From the NCBI RefSeq assembly GCF_052857255.1, contig NC_135504.1, forward strand, positions 143,804,121 to 143,868,120: a DNA stretch of 64,000 nucleotides. The letters run 5' to 3'. A model generated the notes under the pieces. The model saw only the letters and a program-made list of their open reading frames with translations. It made no database searches and had not been told where the DNA came from. This document shows, piece by piece, positions 14,201-22,600 of this stretch. Each line of letters starts with the position of its first letter. The first letter of the stretch is position 1. This stretch comes from Amblyomma americanum (Eukaryota > Arthropoda > Arachnida > Ixodida > Ixodidae). The position numbers and the translations under genes are program-made.

Positions 14201-14405
14201 AAAAAGTTTACACCTTTCTCTCGTGTACTCTTCGAAGACTTGTAAAATCGATGCTATTGAATCTTGCTAGTTTCGATCTAAAACGATGTATCCCGTTGTT
14301 TTGAGCCGGAATACAAGTTTTCGTGCAGTTCTGAGAGAAAACGTTTACACCTTTCTCTCGTCTACATTCAACGACTTGTAAAATCGATGCTCGTGAATCT
14401 TGCAA
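11221..14405 (+). repeat. Second copy of the 2.0-5.5 kb segment
   Basis: From 11746 the order and identity of variants match 2855 onward at a constant offset of 8891 bp (2855/11746, 3675/12566, 4419/13310, 5317/14208). This includes the six-monomer 820-bp pair. The 11221-11745 part matches 1920-2460 at an offset near 9300 bp. The roughly 409-bp difference corresponds to three monomers present only in the left copy, around 2450-2850. Differences between copies are scattered single bases. Confidence 0.82.
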
Positions 14406-16441
14406 GTTTCGAACTAAAACGATGTATCCCGTTCTTTTGAGCCGGAATACAAGTTTTCGCGCAGTTCTGAGAGAAAACGTTTACACCTTTCTCTCGTGTA
14501 CTCTTCGACGACGTGTAAAATCGATGCTTGTGAATCTTGCTAGTTTCGATCTAAAACGATGAATCCCATTGTTTTGAGCCGGAATACAAGTTTTCGCGCA
14601 GTTCTGAGAGAAAAAGTTTACACCTTTCTCTCGTCTACTCTTCGACGACTTGTAAAATTGATGCTCGTGAATCTTGCAAGTTTCGATCTAAAACGATGTA
14701 ACCCGTTGTTTTGAGCCGGAATACAAGTTTTTGCGAGGTTCTGAGAGAAAAAGTTTACACCTTCTCTCTTCTACTCTTCGACGACTTGTAAAATCGATGC
14801 TCGTGAATCTTGCTGGTTTCGATCTAAAACGATGTATCCCGTTGTTTTGAGCCGGAATAGATGTTTTCGCGCAGTTCTGAGAGAAAACGTTTACACCTTT
14901 CTCTCGTCTACTCTTCGACGACTTGTAAAATCGATGCTATTGAATCTTGCTAGTTTCGATCTAAAACGATGTATCCCGTTATTTTGAGCCGGAAAACAAG
15001 TTTTCGTGCAGTTCTGAGAGAAAACGTTAACACCTTTCTCTCGTCTACTCTTCGACGACTTGTAAAATCAATGCTCGTGAATCTTGCTAGTTTCGATCTA
15101 CAACGATGTATCCCGTTGTTTTGAGCTGGAATAGAAGTTTTCGCGCAGTTCTGAGAGAAAAAGTTTACACCTTTCTCTCGTCTGCTCTTCGACGACTTGT
15201 AATATCAATGCTCGTAAATCTTGCTAGTTTCGATCTAAAACGATGTAACCCATTGTTCTGAGCCGAAATACAAGTTTTGGCGCAGTTCTGAGAGAAAAAG
15301 TTTACACCTTTCTCTCGTCTACTATTCGACGACTTGTAAAATCGATGCTCGTGAATCTTGCTAGTTTCGATCTACAACGATGTATCCCGTTGTTTTGAGC
15401 CGGAATGCAAGTTTTCGCGCAGTTCTGAGAGAAAAAGTTTACACCTTCCTCTCGTGTACTCTTCGACGACTTGTAAAATCGATGCTATTGAATCTTGCTA
15501 GTTTCAATCTAAAACGATGTATCCCGTTGTTTTGAGCCGGAATACAAGTTTTCGTGCAGTTCTGAGAGAAAAAGTTTACACCTTTCTCTCGTCTACTCTT
15601 CGACGACTTGTAAAATCGATGCTCGTGAATCTTGCAAGTTTCGAACTAAAACGATGTATCAAGTTCTTTTGAGCCGGAATACAAGTTTTCGCGCAGTTCT
15701 GGGAGAAAACGTTTACACCTTTCTCTCTTGTACTCTTCGACGACGTGTAAAATCGATGCTTGTGAATCTTGCTAGTTTCGATCTAAAACGATGTAACCCG
15801 TTGTTTCGAGCCGGAATACAAGTTTTCGCGCAGTTCTGAGAGAAAAAGTTTACACCTTTCTCTCGTCTACTCTTCGACGACTTGTAAAATTGATGCTCGT
15901 GAATCTTGCAAGTTTCGATCTAAAACGATGTAGCCCGTTGTTTTGAGCCGGAATACAAGTTTTCGCGAGGTTCTGAGAGAAAAAGTTTACACCTTCTCTC
16001 TTCTACTCTTCGACGACTTGTAAAATCGATGCTCGTGAATCTTGCTGGTTTCGATCTAAAACGATGTATCCCGTTGTTTTGAGCCGGAATAGATGTTTTC
16101 GCGCAGTTCTGAGAGAAAACGTTTACACCTTTCTCTCGTCTACTCTTCGACGACTTGTAAAATCGATGCTATTGAATCTTGCTAGTTTCGATCTAAAACG
16201 ATGTATCCCGTTATTTTGAGCCGGAAAACAAGTTTTCGTGCAGTTCTGAGAGAAACCGTTTACACCTTTCTCTCGTCTACTCTTCGACGACTTGTAAAAT
16301 CAATGCTCGTGAATCTTGCTAGTTTCGATCTACAACGATGTATCCCGTTGTTTTGAGCTGGAATAAATGTTTTCGCGTAGTTCTGAGAGAAAAAGTTTAC
16401 ACCTTTCTCTCGTCTACTCTTCGACGACTTGTAATATCAAT
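14406..16441 (+). repeat. Satellite block up to the LINE insertion
   Basis: Monomers here are mostly of the same variant classes as the 19.6-26.1 kb block: the TAATATCAATGCTCG class at 15201, CTACAACGATG classes, and the GTTCTTTTGAGCC class at 15664. Two tandem runs of the same variant series are visible, at 14.55-15.2 and 15.85-16.44 kb. The second is cut by the LINE inside a TAATATCAATGCTCG-type monomer. Confidence 0.75.
16439..16441. other. LINE insertion junction and possible AAT target duplication
   Basis: Left satellite flank ends TAATATCAAT and right flank resumes AATGCTCGTAAATC at 19617. In uninterrupted monomers of this class (15201-15220) the text is ATATCAATGCTCG. The three bases AAT therefore appear on both sides, consistent with a 2-3 bp target-site duplication. 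Because the element's last bases are also A/T, chance overlap cannot be excluded. Confidence 0.55.
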
Positions 16442-16457
16442 TTATTTTTATTTATTC
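16442..16457 (-). other. LINE 3' A-rich tail
   Basis: The minus strand ends AATAAATAAAAATAAA, with two overlapping-type AATAAA hexamers, directly against satellite sequence. It serves as both a polyadenylation-like signal and the short terminal repeat typical of CR1/Jockey-group elements. It marks the 3' end of the insertion. Confidence 0.8.
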
Positions 16458-16623
16458 AAGTTACCCCTAAAGGCCCTCCAGAAGAGGGTATTACATAGGG
16501 GGGGGTACAATCATAAGTAATTGCGATACGTTTCAACAAGTAAGTGTAACAAAAAAAAAACGCTAATTAAAACATAAGGCATCACACAAAAAAAAATTGA
16601 ACACTAACAAAAACAGCAAACAT
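16458..16623 (-). other. LINE 3' untranslated region
   Basis: About 166 bp between the ORF2 stop and the tail. On the plus strand it contains an eight-G run at 16498-16505 and A runs near 16550 and 16588 (C and T runs on the element's own strand). No open frame of note. This region is likely what the element's reverse transcriptase recognises in its RNA (inference from the family). Confidence 0.75.
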
Positions 16624-19071
16624 TTACACATTTCCGTCACAGCGAAGAAGCTCTTGGAATTTTTTATTGTCAGTTTCTGTGGCGATGACTGATGGCAAAC
16701 TATTCCATTCAGTGATAGTACGGGGAATAAATGAATTGGCATAAGACGATGAATGACAGTTTACGCGTTTAACTTTGAAAGAATGATCACGGCGTGGAAA
16801 GAGAGCATCAGGTGACTGAAACAAATCACGGCGAAGGGATGGGTGGTGATAAAGCTTATGGAAAAGGGTTAAGCGAGCAAGTTTACGGCGATATGACAAA
16901 TCTTCCAGTTCGGCACGTTTTTTTAATGCTGAAAGGCTTGTGAAGGGTGAGTAGTCTGAAAATATGAAACGAACAGCACGGTTTTGCAAGGATACAATGT
17001 TAGTGATAACGTAGGCTTGAATAGGGTCCCAAATGGCCGCAGCATATTCGATTTTAGGGCGTATTAGAGTTATATAAGCAAGCTTTTTAACGTGTATAGG
17101 GGCGTATCTGAGGTTACGTTTAAGAAAACCAAGTGAGCGGTTAGCAGATGCTAGGGTGAGGTCGATATGGTGATGCCATGTTAGGTCAAACTGAAGGTGC
17201 ACCCCAAGGTACTTGTATGTTGATGTTAGTTCCACAGTATTGTCATTTAGAATATAAGTGGTTGGAATGCGAGCTGTACGGCGAGTGAAAGATATTAGTT
17301 TAGTTTTTGAAACGTTTATTGCCATTAACCATGATGAGCACCAAGAGCTTACTGCGTTCAGGTCAGATTGTAGAGATTGGCGGTCACTGTCTGTAGTAAT
17401 GTTACGGTAAGTTACGCAGTCATCAGCGAAAAGGCGAAGTCTAGATGTTACACAGGCAGGTAAATCATTAATATAGATTAGAAAAAGCAAAGGCCCTAGC
17501 ACGCTTCCTTGTGGTACCCCAGATGTCACATTAGCAGAGGAAGAGTTAGAATTATTAACGGAGGTAAACTGAGTTCTAGATGACAGAAAGTCCTTATTCC
17601 AAGCGAGCACGTTAGGGTGTATATTAAGCTGTGCTAGTTTCAGTAGAAGTCTTTGATGAGGAACCCGATCGAAAGCTTTTGAGTAATCCAGGAACACTGC
17701 GTCGACCTGAAAGCCCGCGTCAAGTGATAATTGTAAGTCATTAATAAAGCCAGCTAACTGAGTATCACAAGAAAATCCCTTGCGAAAACCGTGCTGATAA
17801 TCGAAAATAATGTTATGATCTTCGAGATAGCTGATGACTTGGCTGTGAATGATATGTTCGAGTAGTTTGCAAACAGTGCTGGTTAACGAGATGGGTCGAT
17901 AGTTTAATGGAGAGGAACGCTCACCTGATTTAAATATAGGTATTACTTTGGCTATCCGCCAGTCATTAGGAATTAATCCGTGCGATAATGATTGCGAAAA
18001 CAAACAGGACAACACAGCGCTAATGCTTTGGGATGTGTTCTTCAGCAACTTATTGTTGAAACCGAGGTGATCCGAACTATTAGTTATTTTAAGATTGTTT
18101 AATAAAGCTAAAATACCAGTTTCATTAATAACTATTTCAGGCATGCAAATATCTTGGATTATATCTAAGTCAGGGAATGCGCTAATGTCTTCTTTGGTGA
18201 ATACTGATGAGAAGGCGTCGTTGAAAACCTGAGCACATTCATACTCTTTAATTATGACGCCGTCGCTGTCGGAAAGCAAAATGTCGGGTTGAAAGCCAGG
18301 ATTTATGATGCGCCAGAATTTACGAGGGTTGTTGGTTAGCAGAGATGACAGGTCGTGATTGAAAAAGTGACGTCGAGTGGATTTCAGTAGTGACTGGTAG
18401 TCCTTGTCGCATTTCTTGTACTTTTCCCACGCGCTTAGAACACCATTTTTCACTGCCTGTCGGTAAAATCGCTTTTTCTTGTTATTGGCACGTCGCAACT
18501 TCTGGGTAAACCATGGTGCACTGCTGCTACATCTAATGGTCATTAGAGGAACGAAATCATCGATAAGTTTATTAAAAGTACTCTTGAATAAATCCCAGTT
18601 TTGCTGAACAGTGCGCAATAAATATTGATTAATGAACTGGGTGGAAAAAATTTCGAATTCGGAATTTACTTTTTCATAGTTAGCTCTGTTGTAACATCTG
18701 ATTTGTTTAACAGTCGTTTTCTTTTCGTTAAAAGAACCAGTTATGCGTCCTGTTATTACGTCATGATCCGAAATGCCATCTAAATGAATAATGTCTGAAC
18801 AAATATCGGGATTATTTGTTAATATTAAGTCTATAATGTTGGCAGTACTCGATGTGCGACGCGTGGGATTGGTAATGAGTTGCGATAGTGAAAAGTCAAG
18901 ACATGATTGAAGAAACATGTTAGCTTCAGTTTCACTCGCTGTGACGGATTGTGTGAACCAGTTGATACTAGGAAAGTTAAAGTCTCCAAATATGAGTAAA
19001 GTACAGTTAGGAAAACGCGTACATATTTCACACAGAATTCGATTAAATTCAGAAGAAAAGCCATTATTCAT
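16624..19071 (-). CDS. LINE ORF2, intact main part: endonuclease C-terminal half plus reverse transcriptase
   Basis: An 815-codon frame. The nominal first Met is internal, because the endonuclease domain clearly starts upstream in another frame. Endonuclease motifs: GDFN at residues 29-32, DLILTN 81-86, SDHD 101-104 (the His of SDHD is catalytic in this fold). Reverse transcriptase (RVT_1 type): KVIPIFKSG 375-383, NYRPISL 390-396, HGFRKG 427-432, LDYSKAFD 461-468 with the first catalytic Asp, SGVPQGSVLGPLLF 517-530, and the catalytic FADD box 548-551. Thumb and downstream motifs include YLGV 621-624 and EYAAAIWDP 675-683; the tail has RTITEWNSLP near 784-793. All catalytic residues I can check are present and there is no internal stop. 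The product would nick target DNA and copy element RNA. It is probably not made intact, because of the upstream frameshift. Confidence 0.9.
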   Translation of the reverse strand: MNNGFSSEFNRILCEICTRFPNCTLLIFGDFNFPSINWFTQSVTASETEANMFLQSCLDFSLSQLITNPTRRTSSTANIIDLILTNNPDICSDIIHLDGISDHDVITGRITGSFNEKKTTVKQIRCYNRANYEKVNSEFEIFSTQFINQYLLRTVQQNWDLFKSTFNKLIDDFVPLMTIRCSSSAPWFTQKLRRANNKKKRFYRQAVKNGVLSAWEKYKKCDKDYQSLLKSTRRHFFNHDLSSLLTNNPRKFWRIINPGFQPDILLSDSDGVIIKEYECAQVFNDAFSSVFTKEDISAFPDLDIIQDICMPEIVINETGILALLNNLKITNSSDHLGFNNKLLKNTSQSISAVLSCLFSQSLSHGLIPNDWRIAKVIPIFKSGERSSPLNYRPISLTSTVCKLLEHIIHSQVISYLEDHNIIFDYQHGFRKGFSCDTQLAGFINDLQLSLDAGFQVDAVFLDYSKAFDRVPHQRLLLKLAQLNIHPNVLAWNKDFLSSRTQFTSVNNSNSSSANVTSGVPQGSVLGPLLFLIYINDLPACVTSRLRLFADDCVTYRNITTDSDRQSLQSDLNAVSSWCSSWLMAINVSKTKLISFTRRTARIPTTYILNDNTVELTSTYKYLGVHLQFDLTWHHHIDLTLASANRSLGFLKRNLRYAPIHVKKLAYITLIRPKIEYAAAIWDPIQAYVITNIVSLQNRAVRFIFSDYSPFTSLSALKKRAELEDLSYRRKLARLTLFHKLYHHPSLRRDLFQSPDALFPRRDHSFKVKRVNCHSSSYANSFIPRTITEWNSLPSVIATETDNKKFQELLRCDGNV

Positions 19072-19095
19072 GTTAGGAGGACGGTAAAAAACACC

Positions 19096-19481
19096 AATAT
19101 TATAACTTTAGAACAACACTTAAAAGAAACCCATGTACACTCAAGAAAAGAACTAATCATGAGAGGCACAGTTGCCAAATCATCCCTTATCGCCAAGAGT
19201 ACACCACCTCCTCTCCGGTACGGTCTGTCGCAGCGAAAGATGTTAAAATGTGTCTGGCTTACAAAAATTGAATCATCAGGAATAACATCACTGAGCCATG
19301 TTTCGGTTAGCGCAACTAATGATGCGGAGCACGAGTCGATTAGCGAAGATATTGCGACATCTTTCGATAAAACACTTCTGATGTTAGTGTAAAGGAAAGA
19401 AATGGTTTTGGGAGTATTACATGACGAACTTTGAGAAAAAAGGAAAGCTGGGATCTGATTTGAGTAAGTGACAGAAGAACG
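19096..19481 (-). pseudogene. LINE ORF2, 5' part in a shifted frame: endonuclease N-terminal half
   Basis: Translating the minus strand from 19481 gives an open frame with the expected start of an exonuclease-endonuclease-phosphatase domain: FLYTNIRS (the Asn-containing first motif), then ALTETWL at about 19293-19313 (catalytic Glu), then DRPYRRGGGVLLAI. It reads on to KVIILV near 19096. The continuation expected for the family (GVFYRPPN followed by the MNNGF start of the long frame) is found in the neighbouring frame. A single-base indel between about 19093 and 19108 therefore separates this part from the main ORF2. There is no Met between the preceding TGA and the domain, so the native ORF2 start is unclear. 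Confidence 0.82.
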
Positions 19482-19616
19482 TCAGTCTTCTTGCGAGGGG
19501 TGCTGAGAAACACATACCACGCGATCAGCCTTAGTGTCCCATACATAGGCATCGTTATTAATGTGAAGCTTATTAAATGCGAGACTAATGCGGTCGCCTT
19601 CCTTTTTCACGGATTT
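19482..19616 (-). pseudogene. LINE ORF1 C-terminal remnant
   Basis: 44 codons open from the truncation point at 19616, ending at TGA (19482-19484, minus strand). The piece includes GDRISLAFNKLHIN and DAYVWDT, which resemble the extreme C-terminus of ORF1 (the RNA-binding gag-like protein) in CR1/Jockey-group elements. The rest of ORF1 and the 5' UTR are missing, as expected from incomplete reverse transcription. The TGA is in the same frame as the endonuclease start and is followed by C. The ORF1 assignment rests on position and general resemblance. Confidence 0.65.
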
Positions 19617-22600
19617 AATGCTCGTAAATCTTGCTAGTTTCGATCTAAAACGATGTAACCCATTGTTCTGAGCCGGAATACAAGTTTTGGCGCAGTTCTG
19701 AGAGAAAAAGTTTACACCTTTCTCTCGTCTACTATTCGACGACTTGTAAAATCGATGCTCGTGAATCTTGCTAGTTTCGATCTACAACGATGTATCCCGT
19801 TGTTTTGAGCCGGAATGCAAGTTTTCGCGCAGTTCAGAGAGAAAAAGTTTACACCTTTCTCTCGTGTACTCTTCGACGACTTGTAAAATCGATGCTATTG
19901 AATCTTGCTAGTTTCGATCTAAAACGATGTATCCCGTTGTTTTGAGCCGGAATACAAGTTTTCGTGCAGTTCTGAGAGAAAAAGTTTACACCTTTCTCTC
20001 GTCTACTCTTCGACGACTTGTAAAATCGATGCTCGTGAATCTTGCTAGTTTCGACCTAAAACGATGTAACCCGTTGTTCTGAGCCAGAATACAAGTTTTG
20101 GCGCAGTTCTGAGAGAAAAAGTTTACACCTTTCTCTCGTGTACTCTTCGACGACTTGTAAAATCGATGCTATTGAATCTTGCTAGTTTCGATCTAAAACG
20201 ATGTATCCTCTTGTTTTGAGCCGGAAAACAAGTTTTCGTGCAGTTCTGAGAGAAAACGTTTACACCTTTTTCTCGTCTACTCTTCGACGACTTGTAAAAT
20301 CAATGCTCGTGAATCTTGCTAGTTTCGATCTACAACGATGTATCCCGTTGTTTTGAGCTGGAATAGAAGTTTTCGCGCAGTTCTGAGAGAAAAAGTTTAC
20401 ACCTTTCTCTCGTCTACTATTCGACGACTTGTAAAATCGATGCTCGTGAATCTTGCTAGTTTCGATCTACAACGATGTATCCCGTTGTTTTGAGCCGGAA
20501 TGCAAGTTTTCGCGCAGTTCTGAGAGAAAAAGTTTACACCTTTCCCTCGTGTACTCTTCGACGACTTGTAAAATTGATGCTACTGAATCTTGCTAGTTTC
20601 GATCTAAAACGATGTATCCCGTTGTTTTGAGCCGGAATACAAGTTTTCGTGCAGTTCTGAGAGAAAAAGTTTACACCTTTCTCTCGTCTACTCTTCGACG
20701 ACTTGTAAAATCGATGCTCGTGAATCTTGCAAGTTTCGAACTAAAACGATGTATCCCGTTCTTTTGAGCCGGAATACAAGTTTTCGCGCAGTTCTGAGAG
20801 AAAACGTTTACACCTTTCTCTCGTGTACTCTTCGACGACGTGTAAAATCGATGCTTTTGAATCTTGCTAGTTTCGATCTAAAACGATGTAACCCGTTGTT
20901 TCGAGCCGGAATACAAGTTTTCGCGCAGTTCTGAGAGAAAAAGTTTACACCTTTCTCTCGTCTACTCTTCGACGACTTGTAAAATTGATGCTCGTGAATC
21001 TTGCAAGTTTCGATCTAAAACGATGTAACCCGTTGTTTTGAGCCGGAATACAAGTTTTCGCGAGGTTCTGAGAGAAAAAGTTTACACCTTCTCTCTTCTA
21101 CTCTTCGACGACTTGTAAAATCGATGCTCGTGAATCTTGCTGGTTTCGATCTAAAACGATGTATCCCGTTGTTTTGAGCCGGAATAGATGTTTTCGCGCA
21201 GTTCTGAGAGAAAACGTTTACACCTTTCTCTCGTCTACTCTTCGACGACTTGTAAAATCGATGCTATTGAATCTTGCTAGTTTCGATCTAAAACGATGTA
21301 TCCCGTTATTTTGAGCCGGAAAACAAGTTTTCGTGCAGTTCTGAGAGAAAACGTTTACACCTTTCTCTCGTCTACTCTTCGACGACTTGTAAAATCAATG
21401 CTCGTGAATCTTGCTAGTTTCGATCTACAACGATGTATCCCGTTGTTTTGAGCTGGAATAGAAGTTTTCGCGCAGTTCTGAGAGAAAAAGTTTACACCTT
21501 TCTCTCGTCTACTCTTCGACGACTTGTAATATCAATGCTCGTAAATCTTGCTAGTTTCGATCTAAAACGATGTAACCCATTGTTCTGAGCCGGAATACAA
21601 GTTTTGGCGCAGTTCTGAGAGAAAAAGTTTACACTTTTCTCTCGTCTACTATTCGACGACTTGTAAAATTGATGCTCGTGAATCTTGCTAGTTTCGATCT
21701 ACAACGATGTATCCCGTTGTTTTGAGCCGGAATGCAAGTTTTCGCGCAGTTCTGAGAGAAAAAGTTTACACCTTTCTCTCGTCTACTCTTCGACGACTTG
21801 TAAAATCGATGCTCGTGAATCTTGCTAGTTTCGACCTAAAACGATGTAACCCGTTGTTCTGAGCCAGAATACAAGTTTTGGCGCAGTTCTGAGAGAAAAA
21901 GTTTACACCTTTCTCTCGTGTACTCTTCGACGACTTGTAAAATCGATGCTATTGAATCTTGCTAGTTTCGATCTAAAACGATGTATCCTCTTGTTTTGAG
22001 CCGGAAAACAAGTTTTCGTGCAGTTCTGAGAGAAAACGTTTACACCTTTTTCTCGTCTACTCTTCGACGACTTGTAAAATCAATGCTCGTGAATCTTGCT
22101 AGTTTCGATCTACAACGATGTATCCCGTTGTTTTGAGCTGGAATAGAAGTTTTCGCGCAGTTCTGAGAGAAAAAGTTTACACCTTTCTCTCGTCTACTAT
22201 TCGACGACTTGTAAAATCGATGCTCGTGAATCTTGCTAGTTTCGATCTACAACGATGTATCCCGTTGTTTTGAGCCGGAATGCAAGTTTTCGCGCAGTTC
22301 TGAGAGAAAAAGTTTACACCTTTCCCTCGTGTACTCTTCGACGACTTGTAAAATTGATGCTACTGAATCTTGCTAGTTTCGATCTAAAACGATGTATCCC
22401 GTTGTTATGAGCCGGAATACAAGTTTTCGTGCAGTTCTGAGAGAAAAAGTTTACACCTTTCTCTCGTCTACTCTTCGACGACTTGTAAAATCGATGCTCG
22501 TGAATCTTGCAAGTTTCGAACTAAAACGATGTATCCCGTTCTTTTGAGCCGGAATACAAGTTTTCGCGCAGTTCTGAGAGAAAACGTTTACACCTTTCTC

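Larger units (their letters stand above)
1..16441 (+). repeat. 137-bp satellite array, left part
   Basis: Head-to-tail tandem satellite, about 120 monomers. The period is visible directly: the landmark TTTACACCTTTCTCTCG recurs at 121, 258 and onward every 137 bp, with shifts of a few bases from small indels. All monomers point the same way. Other constant landmarks in each unit are GACTTGTAAAATCGATGC (unit positions about 31-48, containing a ClaI-type ATCGAT), GATCTAAAACGATG (69-82) and GCAGTTCTGAGAGAAA (119-134). Variation is concentrated between them, for example CTCGTGAATC versus CTATTGAATC, and GTATCCCG versus GTAACCCG. No gene is seen inside. The 61-82 codon open frames here are translations of the monomer. 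The array stops inside a monomer where the LINE begins. Confidence 0.97.
16442..19616 (-). mobile_element. 5'-truncated CR1/Jockey-group LINE inserted in the satellite
   Basis: About 3175 bp of non-satellite DNA. Read on the minus strand the order is: last 44 codons of ORF1, ORF2 with endonuclease and reverse transcriptase, a short 3' UTR and an A-rich AATAAA-type tail at 16442-16457. This is the layout of non-LTR retrotransposons of the CR1/Jockey group, which move by target-primed reverse transcription and are usually truncated at the 5' end. Here the truncation lies inside ORF1. The satellite monomer is continuous across the two ends with at most the three bases AAT shared, so no satellite was lost. 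Clade assignment is from motif style, not a search. Confidence 0.93.

Noticed and set aside
18831..19064. 77-codon minus-strand frame overlapping ORF2
   Set aside because: An alternative frame inside the endonuclease coding region; it lacks the catalytic motifs, which are in the overlapping long frame.
19159..19392. 77-codon plus-strand open frame in the LINE
   Set aside because: Lies antisense to the endonuclease domain of ORF2, which explains the sequence fully.
19340..19552. 70-codon minus-strand frame starting with Met at 19552
   Set aside because: It overlaps the ORF1 end and the endonuclease start in another frame and has no family resemblance. It is kept only as a possible clue to where ORF2 translation starts.
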